Assembly (NCBI RefSeq): GCF_900169175.1
Contig: NZ_FXZM01000005.1
Location: 186,001 to 250,000, forward strand
Length of the DNA stretch: 64,000 nucleotides
Direction of reading: 5' to 3'
Source: Brevibacterium jeotgali
GTDB lineage: Bacteria; Actinomycetota; Actinomycetes; Actinomycetales; Brevibacteriaceae
Shown: positions 52,210 through 59,983 of the stretch, piece by piece
Layout of the letters: every line of letters starts with the position of its first letter
How positions within the stretch are numbered: the stretch's first letter is position 1
Made by a program: the position numbers and the translations under genes
The notes under the pieces: model-generated
Database searches by the model: none
What the model saw: only the letters and a program-made list of their open reading frames with translations
What the model was told of the DNA's origin: nothing

Positions 52210-52233
52210 GCGCCGGCGCTGTTCCGCCGGTGC
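52210..52233. terminator. Hairpin between convergent xth and the 52238 gene
   Basis: GCGCCGGCG (52210-52218) pairs with CGCCGGTGC (52225-52233) with one wobble pair and a 6-base loop. Confidence 0.5.
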
Positions 52234-52237
52234 GGCG

Positions 52238-52753
52238 CTACTGCCCCTCGATCCTCCACACCGGCCGTGCGCCGTCGTCACCCGGATGGACGACGGACAC
52301 GGGCAGCGGCGGGTCGAGGGGGAAGCGGAAGCCGCCGGCACGCGCCTGTTCCGCGGCACGGTTCCGCACGTCCTCGCCCTCCAGGTTCAGCTGCAGGTCC
52401 CCGTAGCGGAAGGGGCTGAGGGAGAACAGGCGCCGGCGCAGCGCCCACGGCAGGTACTCGGGCTTCACCGGCTGGTCCGTGATCTGCCCGCTCCCCCGCG
52501 GCCCGTCGACGTCGATGACGACGCTCACCCGCCGCAGGTCGCCCTCCTTCGTCCGCAGCCCGGGCGACCGCGGCACCACCGTCACGACGGCGCTGCCCAC
52601 AGACCCCGGCAGCGCGTCCACGTGCGCCGGGACCGCGGCGCGACCAGGTCGGGACCGACGGATCATCATGAGCACGAGGACGATGGCAAGGCCGAAGACG
52701 ACCAGTGACCCTACGGCCATGACGATGAAGAGGAGGACGCCCAGGTTCATCAT
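52238..52753 (-). CDS. Single-helix membrane protein, unknown
   Basis: The 171-residue protein has one N-terminal helix (about 3-32, MMNLGVLLFIVMAVGSLVVF...) followed by RRSRPGR and a soluble cytosolic or extracellular domain with LRRVSVVIDVDGPRGSG and LPWALRRRLFSLSPFRYGDL. This is like small actinobacterial membrane proteins near wall genes (DUF2550 has similar topology), but I cannot assign a family. It lies 9 bases downstream of the lytic transglycosylase gene in the same operon. Confidence 0.7.
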   Translation of the reverse strand: MMNLGVLLFIVMAVGSLVVFGLAIVLVLMMIRRSRPGRAAVPAHVDALPGSVGSAVVTVVPRSPGLRTKEGDLRRVSVVIDVDGPRGSGQITDQPVKPEYLPWALRRRLFSLSPFRYGDLQLNLEGEDVRNRAAEQARAGGFRFPLDPPLPVSVVHPGDDGARPVWRIEGQ

Positions 52754-52762
52754 GCGCCCACC

Positions 52763-53599
52763 CTAGTTCTGCTCCGCAGGGGACGGCGAGGGCGTCACGG
52801 TCACGGTCTCCGCGGGCGGTGCGGGTCGAGCGACGCCCGCCGCGCTCGCGTACCGGTCCGCAGTGCCTCGGACCGCCTCCACGTAGTCGAGGGACGAGTT
52901 GTACGACATGACGGCCTTCTCCCATCCGGGAGCGGACGACAGCGATCCGCCCGTGCACAGGTACGCCGCTGCCGTGAGCGCCGCGTCGTCGATGTTCTGC
53001 GGGTCCTCCACCCCGTCACCATTGCCGTCCCGCGCGTGCGCTGCCCACGACTGGGGGATGAACTGCATCGGGCCCACCGCCCTGTCGAACTCCTCGTCGT
53101 CGTCGAGTTCGCCGTCGTCGGTGTCTTCGATCTCCCGGACCCCGCGACCGTCGAGACGCGCACCGATGATCGGCTTCGACACGTCCCCGGACTCCTCGAT
53201 CCGGCCGCCGTCGGTCCGCCCGTGGTTCGTCTCCACCTCGCCGACGGCGGCGAGCGTGTTCCATCCCAGACCGCATGACGTCTGGTTCTCGCCCGCCCAC
53301 ACCGCCGCACCCACGTAGGCCTGCAGGGCACGCCGAGGGATATCGGTCGACTCCGCTGTCGCGTCCAGCCACTCGGAATCGACGACGCGCGGCATGTCTC
53401 CCGCATCCGCCGGCCGGGCCGCCGGCAGCGGTGGCGCATCGGGCGCCTCCGCAGCCTCCTGCTGCGCGAGGTCCTGCTCCTGAGCCTGCGACTGCGGCGC
53501 CTGGGTCGCCAGTGTGAGGAACAGCGCCCCGGACCCCAGGAACAGCGCCCCGGCGACCATCGCCGCGATCGCCACGAACATCCGTATCGGTTTCCTCAT
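52763..53599 (-). CDS. Secreted lytic transglycosylase (MltB/SLT-like)
   Basis: The 278-residue protein has a signal/anchor helix (MRKPIRMFVAIAAMVAGALF), a Gln/Pro/Ala linker and a transglycosylase domain: RALQAYVGAAVWAGE, CGLGWNTLAAVGEVETNHGR with the catalytic Glu, FDRAVGPMQFIPQSWAAHARDGNGDG and DPQNIDDAALTAAAYLC. It cleaves peptidoglycan glycan strands. The C-terminus is Pro/Thr-rich (VTVTPSPSPAEQN). The ATG at 53599 overlaps the upstream stop (TGATG). In this locus it may open the wall for surface assembly. Confidence 0.88.
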   Translation of the reverse strand: MRKPIRMFVAIAAMVAGALFLGSGALFLTLATQAPQSQAQEQDLAQQEAAEAPDAPPLPAARPADAGDMPRVVDSEWLDATAESTDIPRRALQAYVGAAVWAGENQTSCGLGWNTLAAVGEVETNHGRTDGGRIEESGDVSKPIIGARLDGRGVREIEDTDDGELDDDEEFDRAVGPMQFIPQSWAAHARDGNGDGVEDPQNIDDAALTAAAYLCTGGSLSSAPGWEKAVMSYNSSLDYVEAVRGTADRYASAAGVARPAPPAETVTVTPSPSPAEQN

Positions 53600-56130
53600 C
53601 AGCGTCTCGTCTCCCTCATCACGACCACCAGGATCGCCAGCAGCAGCACCAGCGCGAGCCCCATGCCGACGCCGCCCACGGCCCACCAGGCCTGACCGAG
53701 CGCCGTCGTGGACCGGTCCTGCGTCTGCGCGTCGGTCCCGCCGTCTCCCTCGTCCGTCGCCGATCCACTGGCCGGCTGGGCCAGTTCGGTCGCGAGCGAC
53801 GCGTCCGGGCACTGCGAGAACAGCGCCAGCACAGTCGCGCCCGGCGTGGCCGAGGCGAAGCGATCGCCGACGGCGAAGTCCAGCGCCATCCGTTCGTCGT
53901 CATCGACGGTCAGCGCGACCGTGTACTCACCGGGCTGGTCGAAGCCGAACACCATCCCACCGGAGCCCCCCGGCTCCACGGCCCCGGTCTCCCCGTCGCC
54001 CAGGCCCCTGCCCGACTCCGTCATGAAGACCCGCACCTGTCCCGGGCCGTCCACCTGCTCGACCGTGAGGTCGACGGCCTCGTCCGCGTCCGCGGCACTC
54101 CAGTGGAAGCCCGGCGCCGTCGCAGAGCCCGTCGCCAGGTACTCTCCACCCGCATCCACGAATCCGTTGATCCCCGCCGGAGCGGACCGCCGGGAGGTGT
54201 CCCCGATCACCACGCTGCTTCCCTGCGGGAGAGCGGTGCCCCCGTCATCGGCAGTCACGTCCAGGGCGGCGGGCGCCACGCCCATCGTGAACTCGCCGCT
54301 GCGCACCTGACGCGGTGCTTCGCCGTCGACCGGGCACGTGAGAGCCGTCGCCGGTGCGGCGACGACCCGGGTCGCATCGTCCTCGTCCTCGTCCTCGTCG
54401 TCCTCGTCGCCGCGCCCGGGGCTGCCGTCACCATCGGAGTCCTCGGAGGCGTCGATGCCGCCTGCATCCTCGGGGTCGCCCCGATCCTCGACGCCGGAGT
54501 CGTCATCACGGTCCTCGTCCCGGTCTCCATCGCGGTCGGAGTCGCCCTCTCCCGAGCCGTCGTCGCCCTCGGGGTCAGGCAGGTCGATCTCCTCGCCGGC
54601 CGCCTCGTCGCTGCAGTCCACCGTGCTCGGGCCTACGTCCCCCACGAGGAACGTGAGCACCCCGTCGGGCTCAACACCACGGGTCTCCGGGGCGGACCCG
54701 TCGTCCGGCGCTCCTGACACGTCGTCCTCAGCCGCACCGTCTGCCGCACGCACAGGATCGAAGACGTCATCGGACGCATAGGCCACGCAGTACGCACCCG
54801 CCTCCGTGAACGACCACGTCGCATGCGCGTCGCGCGTAGGGCCCCACCTGTAGGAGGACGAGTCCTCGCCGGTGCGGAGTTCCTGCTTCCCGTTCCCGAG
54901 TCCTGCGAACACCCCGTCCGTCGTGTGGTTCCGGTAGGTCGCGGTGGCGCCGCCCGGAGCCGCGACGAGCTCGAGGCCCAGTGCGTGCACCGCCCGCTCC
55001 GCACCGGACAGGTCCAGTCCGGGTCCGGTGACGGCGGACTCCGTCCGACCGTCCTCGACTCTGTACACGCTCTCCCCGGCCGCCGGGTCCTGAACCAGGG
55101 CGTCATGCGGCGAGCTCGAGACGAACCGCGTCGACCAGGCGCCGTCGTCGGAATGCTCCGGTGCGGCATTGGGCTGCGCCCCTGCCTCGTCGCAGGTCTC
55201 AGCGAGCTCCGGAGAAGGCTCGGGTGCGTCCTCGTCCGGGGTCGGCGTCGGAACGTCGGCGGTGGCAGTGGGCTCCGGGTCCTCCGGCGGGTGCGTCGGC
55301 GGGTCCGCGGTGAGGTCCGGGCGCGGTTCCCCCGACGGCGAGAGGGCCGTGATCGTGGGAAGCGGCTCATCGGGAGCGTCGGTGGGGACGGTGGCGGTGG
55401 GAGAGGGCTGAGGCGCGTCTTCGTCATCGCCCTGGCCCTCCTGGAGGAACGTGAGCACCGTGCCCATGCCCGCCCCGCGGGGTTCGGACCCTCCGGAGGA
55501 CACCGATCCGGACTCTGCCCCAGCGCAGAAGACGATCCCACCGGTTCCGTCTGCACCAGGGGAGCCCGCGTCCGGTCCTCCGTCGCCGTCCAGTGCAGGG
55601 ATCTCCATCTCCTCCAGATCGAACGTCCACGTGGCATCGATCGGATGGTCCAGGTCGAACGCGGGGTGTGGAGAGTCGTCGCGGCCGAGGCCCGCCAGCC
55701 GGCGCTCCCCGAACCCGTCGCCGCGGGTCTCCACGGTGACTGCCGGGCGGCCCATCAGCGGTGTGCCCAGCGAGCCGTCGGGACTGATGGAGTACGCCGT
55801 CACCCCCGTGAGGACAACCGGTCGCGGCTGCTCCGTGGCGGGCACGCCTCCCGGTTCCAGTCGCAGATCCGCCGCACCCCCGTCGTCGAGGTCGATGACG
55901 GCCTCCCCTGCGGGCACGGGGCCGCTCTCCGCGGGACGGGGCGGGGCGTCGGCCGCCTCCCACATGAACCCGGTGCCGCCGGCGCCCACCGTGAGGATTC
56001 CGAGGGACCCGACCGAGGCCTCGGCGTGGTCCGATGTCTGCGGCTGCGCGATCGCGAACAGTGCTGGAACAGCGACGAGCGCTGTGGTCACCGCCGCGCA
56101 GACGACGGGAGGCAGACGGTCCAATGACAC
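53599..56130 (-). CDS. Large secreted, C-terminally membrane-anchored surface protein (choice-of-anchor M-like domains)
   Basis: The 843-residue protein has a signal peptide (VCAAVTTALVAVPALFAIAQ), several beta-rich modules, and a C-terminal transmembrane helix (WWAVGGVGMGLALVLLLAIL) ending MRETRR. Modules with YRWGPTRDAHATWSFTEAG...AYCVAYASD and with PGFHWSAADADEAVDLTVEQ resemble the actinobacterial surface-anchored TIGR03769/choice-of-anchor M repeats. Between them lie a Pro/Thr/Glu-rich linker (about 235-320) and a strongly acidic Asp-rich stretch (about 515-600: DRDGDRDEDRDDDSG). No LPXTG. The GTG start at 56130 lacks a clear ribosome-binding site. The Asp-rich region could bind calcium. 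Confidence 0.72.
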   Translation of the reverse strand: MSLDRLPPVVCAAVTTALVAVPALFAIAQPQTSDHAEASVGSLGILTVGAGGTGFMWEAADAPPRPAESGPVPAGEAVIDLDDGGAADLRLEPGGVPATEQPRPVVLTGVTAYSISPDGSLGTPLMGRPAVTVETRGDGFGERRLAGLGRDDSPHPAFDLDHPIDATWTFDLEEMEIPALDGDGGPDAGSPGADGTGGIVFCAGAESGSVSSGGSEPRGAGMGTVLTFLQEGQGDDEDAPQPSPTATVPTDAPDEPLPTITALSPSGEPRPDLTADPPTHPPEDPEPTATADVPTPTPDEDAPEPSPELAETCDEAGAQPNAAPEHSDDGAWSTRFVSSSPHDALVQDPAAGESVYRVEDGRTESAVTGPGLDLSGAERAVHALGLELVAAPGGATATYRNHTTDGVFAGLGNGKQELRTGEDSSSYRWGPTRDAHATWSFTEAGAYCVAYASDDVFDPVRAADGAAEDDVSGAPDDGSAPETRGVEPDGVLTFLVGDVGPSTVDCSDEAAGEEIDLPDPEGDDGSGEGDSDRDGDRDEDRDDDSGVEDRGDPEDAGGIDASEDSDGDGSPGRGDEDDEDEDEDDATRVVAAPATALTCPVDGEAPRQVRSGEFTMGVAPAALDVTADDGGTALPQGSSVVIGDTSRRSAPAGINGFVDAGGEYLATGSATAPGFHWSAADADEAVDLTVEQVDGPGQVRVFMTESGRGLGDGETGAVEPGGSGGMVFGFDQPGEYTVALTVDDDERMALDFAVGDRFASATPGATVLALFSQCPDASLATELAQPASGSATDEGDGGTDAQTQDRSTTALGQAWWAVGGVGMGLALVLLLAILVVVMRETRR

Positions 56131-56250
56131 GAGGGTACTACTCCGAACTCTGATGTACTGCCTGGTGAACGACCTGCTGAGGCAACCAGACGGAATCGAC
56201 GAAAAGGTGAATCACGGGCGACTGTGGCCTGGCCCGGTGCCGCGGCGCGC

Positions 56251-56619
56251 TCAGCCGTCCACCAGCACGAAGCGCTGGGTGAGGTGCACGCACGCGGCGC
56301 CCAGAGACGCGGTGATGACGAAGACCATCCCGGCGGCCAGGTCCATCGCGATCCCCGAGGAGGTGTTCCACGGGGTGAACAGCGCGTAGTACAGCGCGAG
56401 CAGAACGGGCACACCCAGCACCGCGATCGCATGGCGGCCCCAGCCGCCCTCGCCCTTCCACAGGTGGACCGCGGACGCGACCAGACCAGCGAGGAACGGG
56501 CAGAGGAAGTACACCGGCCCCCCGGTCCCATACGGCACGAGCCACCCAAGCAGCAGATCGAGCGCCAGGAACGCCACCGCTCCGAACACCCACGCGCGCA
56601 GGACATCCATGATCATCAC
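56251..56619 (-). CDS. Small four-helix membrane protein
   Basis: The 122-residue protein has four hydrophobic segments (VFGAVAFLALDLLLGWLVPY, YFLCPFLAGLVASAVHLW, IAVLGVPVLLALYYALF, GMVFVITASLGAACVHL). No recognisable family. Its start overlaps the stop of the upstream lipoprotein gene (ATGA). It probably serves the same envelope function. Confidence 0.75.
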   Translation of the reverse strand: MMIMDVLRAWVFGAVAFLALDLLLGWLVPYGTGGPVYFLCPFLAGLVASAVHLWKGEGGWGRHAIAVLGVPVLLALYYALFTPWNTSSGIAMDLAAGMVFVITASLGAACVHLTQRFVLVDG

Positions 56620-57245
56620 TGCGGCTCCAGCCGCACGGAGGACGAGATCTCCTCGATGAGGTCCTCGGTGAGGACGTCCGACTCACCGGAGACCTCGAGT
56701 GCCGCGACCTCGTAGGTGTCGGGCGAGGTCATCAGCCACCAGCGACCGTTCATGTCCTTCCCGTCGCTCGACACGTACGTGAAGTCCGTGACGAAACCGC
56801 GGAACGCGCCGGGGATGTCAGTCTTCTCGCGATGGACGCCCTCCCAGTCAGAGCCGTAGTAGCCGCCGGCCATGGCACGGGCGACGAGCTCCCCCTCCGC
56901 GACGTCCGGGTGCGGTGAGTCGTTGATCGCAGGAGCCATGCGGAGGCGGACAGCCGGCTCTTCCCGGGCGTCGTCGTAGCCCATCGTCCAGTCCCCGTCC
57001 TGCAGGTCGTCGTCCGGTGTCTCCACCCACGAGGAGGGGATGGACACGGCCACGTCTCCCAGCTGCACGTCCTGCATGTCGCCGTCTGCCCCCTGCACGT
57101 CATCACCGGAGCCGGGCTGTGCCTGTGAGGCGTCCGTCTCGTCGCCCGACGCCACCTGTCCGCCGTCCTGCCCGCATCCGCCCAGCAGCAGCAGAGCGGC
57201 CACCCCCAGGCCGCCGACCGCCTTCTTCGTCCTCATCGCAGTCAT
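56616..57245 (-). CDS. Predicted lipoprotein
   Basis: The 209-residue protein carries a lipoprotein signal (AVGGLGVAALLLLGGC) followed by an acidic linker and a domain with VQLGDVAVSIPSSWVETPDD and FVTDFTYVSSDGKDMNGRWW, a pattern seen in surface lipoproteins that resemble PsbP/Mog1-like folds. I chose the ATG at 57245 (MTAMRTKK) because AAGGG lies about 9 bases upstream; ATG 57254 also reads through. Function unknown. Confidence 0.72.
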   Translation of the reverse strand: MTAMRTKKAVGGLGVAALLLLGGCGQDGGQVASGDETDASQAQPGSGDDVQGADGDMQDVQLGDVAVSIPSSWVETPDDDLQDGDWTMGYDDAREEPAVRLRMAPAINDSPHPDVAEGELVARAMAGGYYGSDWEGVHREKTDIPGAFRGFVTDFTYVSSDGKDMNGRWWLMTSPDTYEVAALEVSGESDVLTEDLIEEISSSVRLEPQ

Positions 57246-57262
57246 GTCATCCATCCCTTCGC

Positions 57263-58786
57263 TCAACCGCCCGTGCATTCCGTGTTGATCGCGGTTTCAC
57301 GATCACCGTTCTCTATGGGCAGCGCGTACTCGGATTCGAGCAGCTCGAAATTCGAGATCGAGGAGTCCCATTCGATTCCGAACCCGGCGAACTTGAGCCC
57401 GCCGCTGTCCTCGGTCTTGACGATGTCGTACGTGTTGTGCGAAATCTGAGCGTGCTCGTAGAAGAACTCCGACGCCCCGCTGTGGTACGGCCTGGGACCC
57501 CGATACATGAGGTCCGGCACCATAATGGGCCGCGGATCCGAGAAGTACTCCAACAGCATCTGGTCTCTCTCTTCGTCAGGGATGTGGGAGAAGTCCACGT
57601 CCATGTCGTACCAGTGCTGCCAGTTCTCCGAGCGTCCCAGCTCACCACCCAGCTCATCGTCCTTGTGCTTGCCGTCGTCCCCGTCGGAGAGGTCGAACCC
57701 TCCGTGCAGTTCGGCATCGTATCCGAGGTCCATGATCTGGCGGACCTTCATGCTCTGCGGCTCGAAATCCTCGTCCAGCTTCACCTCGATGAGCTCCGTG
57801 TAGCCGGCGTTGCCGCCAAGACCACCACCGCCCTCCAGGACCTCTCCGCCCTTGAACTCGCCGTCAGCTCCGGCTTCGCCCTTCACCGAGCGCTCGAAGA
57901 TCAGCGTGATACTGCCATCTGCCGCGACCTCGACACCCACCTGCTGACTCAACTCCGCGGAGAGCGTGCCGCTCAGGCTGCCCTCCATCACCTCGTCGAT
58001 GTTGAAGCCCAGGTTTCCCTCGAGCTCTGCCCCGGCGCCCAGTTCCACGACGTAGCGCTTGGTGTCAGGGTCCCGCGGCGCCTCCGGACCATTGGTGAGA
58101 CCGGAGAAGAGGTCTCCGGCGTGGCCGAAGCCGGCGCCGCTGTCGTTCATCATGTTGTAGACGGTCCAGTCGCGCAGCTGCTCCTTCAGGGTGACGGCGT
58201 CCTTCGCGTTGTCGACCTTCCACGTGTCGCCCTGCTGGTAGCCGATCTTCAGCTCGGCCTTGCCCTTCGCGGAGTTCTCGCCCGATTTCACGTCGAGGAA
58301 CTTGGGACCCACGCTTCCCTCGTACTCGCTCTGGAGCGTGAGGCTGATGGTCCCGTCGCTGTTGTGCTCCTCACGGAGCTGCCATCCGCCGCCCAGCTCG
58401 ATGATCCCGCCGGACCCCGAACCGGAGCCGGACTCCTGCTCGCGGGACACCATGCAGGTCGGCGGTTCATCGTTGGGGTCGGTCTGCTCGGGGTCTGTCG
58501 GATCCGGCGTCTGCGCCTCTCCGTCACCGCCGCCGCAGTCGCCCTGCTGGAAGACTTTGCACACCGCCGCTTCGAACTCTGATGCGACGGCGGGACTCGA
58601 CGCCAGTGGCACCGCCGCGAGTATGACGATGAGTGCCGCCGCGAGCAGCGCCGTGGTGAGGTACTCGACGGAGACGAGGCCCCGCTCCCACGGAGAGCAG
58701 CCGGAACGGCGGGTCGTCCGGGGGACGACGGGCACGGGCGGGGCAGGCGGGGAACAGCCGTCCGGCTGTGGACATGGACGCGACAT
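57263..58786 (-). CDS. Flp-type prepilin-like N-terminus fused to a large ectodomain
   Basis: The 507-residue protein has an N-terminal segment ending ...SPWERG followed by LVSVEYLTTALLAAALIVIL: a glycine, then a Glu at +5 next to Tyr, then a hydrophobic helix, the G/xxxxEY signature of Flp/TadE prepilins processed by A24 peptidases. Just after the helix comes AAVCKVFQQGDC, a short Cys pair. The remaining roughly 440 residues are hydrophilic, Gly/Asp/Glu-rich, with predicted beta structure (LGAGAELEGNLGFNIDEVME, AELSQQVGVEVAADGSI) and no enzyme motif. The ATG at 58786 has TACCGT ending 7 bases upstream; GTG 58804 is alternative. The prepilin peptidase gene is immediately upstream. Confidence 0.75.
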   Translation of the reverse strand: MSRPCPQPDGCSPPAPPVPVVPRTTRRSGCSPWERGLVSVEYLTTALLAAALIVILAAVPLASSPAVASEFEAAVCKVFQQGDCGGGDGEAQTPDPTDPEQTDPNDEPPTCMVSREQESGSGSGSGGIIELGGGWQLREEHNSDGTISLTLQSEYEGSVGPKFLDVKSGENSAKGKAELKIGYQQGDTWKVDNAKDAVTLKEQLRDWTVYNMMNDSGAGFGHAGDLFSGLTNGPEAPRDPDTKRYVVELGAGAELEGNLGFNIDEVMEGSLSGTLSAELSQQVGVEVAADGSITLIFERSVKGEAGADGEFKGGEVLEGGGGLGGNAGYTELIEVKLDEDFEPQSMKVRQIMDLGYDAELHGGFDLSDGDDGKHKDDELGGELGRSENWQHWYDMDVDFSHIPDEERDQMLLEYFSDPRPIMVPDLMYRGPRPYHSGASEFFYEHAQISHNTYDIVKTEDSGGLKFAGFGIEWDSSISNFELLESEYALPIENGDRETAINTECTGG

Positions 58787-58793
58787 GCTACCG

Positions 58794-58799
58794 ACGGTA
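58794..58799 (-). promoter_or_regulatory. Leaderless-type -10 box inside the envelope operon
   Basis: TACCGT on the minus strand ends 7 bases before the ATG at 58786 in the gap after the prepilin peptidase gene. Confidence 0.4.
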
Positions 58800-58852
58800 T
58801 TCACAGGCGGCGCACATCAGAACGGCACGAGGACCCAGGCTGGGGCCCAGAG

Positions 58853-59491
58853 TCACGACGCGCCGATCAGTGCGCACACCAGCAGAGTCGCTGCGATCAT
58901 GGCGGGGCCGAAGGCGACCTCGGCATCCCTGAGCCGTCCGATCCGCGCTGCGTGCGCCAGCCCGTGGACGAGTCCCAGCACGAAGACGGCGGCGATCCCC
59001 AGCACCACGACGCCCCATCCGTGCCATCCCAGGAGGAGACCGACGCTGGGCGCGAGCTTCACGTCCCCGAATCCCAGGGACGACGGAGCCAGCACGAACA
59101 TCGCCCCGAACAGGCAGGTCGTGAGGGCGAGCCCCACGAAGGCCGCCCCGATCCGGCCGGGGGTCCCGTCCACGGAGCCCGCGATGACCGTGAACACCCC
59201 GACGACCACCAGCAGCGGCAGAACGACGAGGTCCGGCAGCCGCTGCTCCGCGAGGTCGATCCACACCAGCAGCGGGGCCGCGCACGCGAAGGCGGCGACA
59301 GTCGCCCGGTGCCACCCCTCTCCGGGGGTCACCAGGAGTGCGATGGCGACAAGAACCGCGGTCGCGAGCGCACACAGCGCCCAGGCGACGGGTCCGCGCG
59401 GTGTCTGTCGCGAACAGGGTGCGCCCGCCGAACGGTCCGCGTCGTCCCGCCGACGCGCGTCCCGGGGTGGGGATCGGCGCGGGTGCGTCAT
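58853..59491 (-). CDS. A24-family prepilin peptidase
   Basis: The 212-residue membrane protein has the two catalytic Asp motifs of type IV prepilin peptidases: WIDLAEQRLPD (Asp79) and GFGDVKLAPSVG (Asp143), with about six helices and EVAFGPAMIAAT near the end. There is no N-terminal methylase domain, as in TadV/CpaA-type enzymes. It should cleave the pilin-like protein encoded downstream. The ATG at 59491 has only a weak AGGGG site; the first 33 residues are Arg/Asp-rich and may not all be translated. Confidence 0.88.
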   Translation of the reverse strand: MTHPRRSPPRDARRRDDADRSAGAPCSRQTPRGPVAWALCALATAVLVAIALLVTPGEGWHRATVAAFACAAPLLVWIDLAEQRLPDLVVLPLLVVVGVFTVIAGSVDGTPGRIGAAFVGLALTTCLFGAMFVLAPSSLGFGDVKLAPSVGLLLGWHGWGVVVLGIAAVFVLGLVHGLAHAARIGRLRDAEVAFGPAMIAATLLVCALIGAS

Positions 59492-59530
59492 CGCCGGGCC
59501 GCGCCCCTGCAGGCTGCGAGTGATCCGCGC

Positions 59531-59983
59531 TCATGCGCGCACCCGCACCCACACGAGTCCCGCACCCGTGCCCAGGGCGACCGCCAGGAGGGCCCACGCC
59601 GTGTGCGCACCCGCCTGGACGAGCAGGCCGGTCCACGCCGCAGCCGCCGCGTCCGCAGCGGCTGGAGTCCTCACTGCCCCTCCCAGCGCGGCGAGCACCA
59701 CCCCGATGAGCACGACGGGAAGGTGCGCGACGAACAGATTGACGCTGCATGTGGCGACGGACGCCTCGATCCGTCGCATCGCCACGACGAACACGGCGTC
59801 GACGACGACATGGAGGAGGAGCGCCGTGAGCAGGCTCGTCAGTGAGGCGGCCGCCGTGCCCATGAGCACTGTCGTCGCGGGGACCAGCAGAAACCCGGAC
59901 GCGAGCGCCACGATCGTGCACACGACGTGAGCGGCGGCTGCGAGCAGCGCGATGGACCAGGACAAGCGCACGTCCACCGTCAC
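59531..59983 (-). CDS. Small membrane protein of the envelope locus
   Basis: The 150-residue protein has four hydrophobic helices (SIALLAAAAHVVCTIVALA, TTVLMGTAAASLTSLLTALL, NLFVAHLPVVLIGVVLAALG, GAHTAWALLAVALGTGAGLV). No family recognised. The GTG at 59983 overlaps the upstream stop as GTGA; the GTG at 59977 has GGAGG 7 bases upstream and may be the true start. It lies between the prepilin peptidase and a secreted protein and may be a structural part of the apparatus. Confidence 0.68.
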   Translation of the reverse strand: MTVDVRLSWSIALLAAAAHVVCTIVALASGFLLVPATTVLMGTAAASLTSLLTALLLHVVVDAVFVVAMRRIEASVATCSVNLFVAHLPVVLIGVVLAALGGAVRTPAAADAAAAAWTGLLVQAGAHTAWALLAVALGTGAGLVWVRVRA

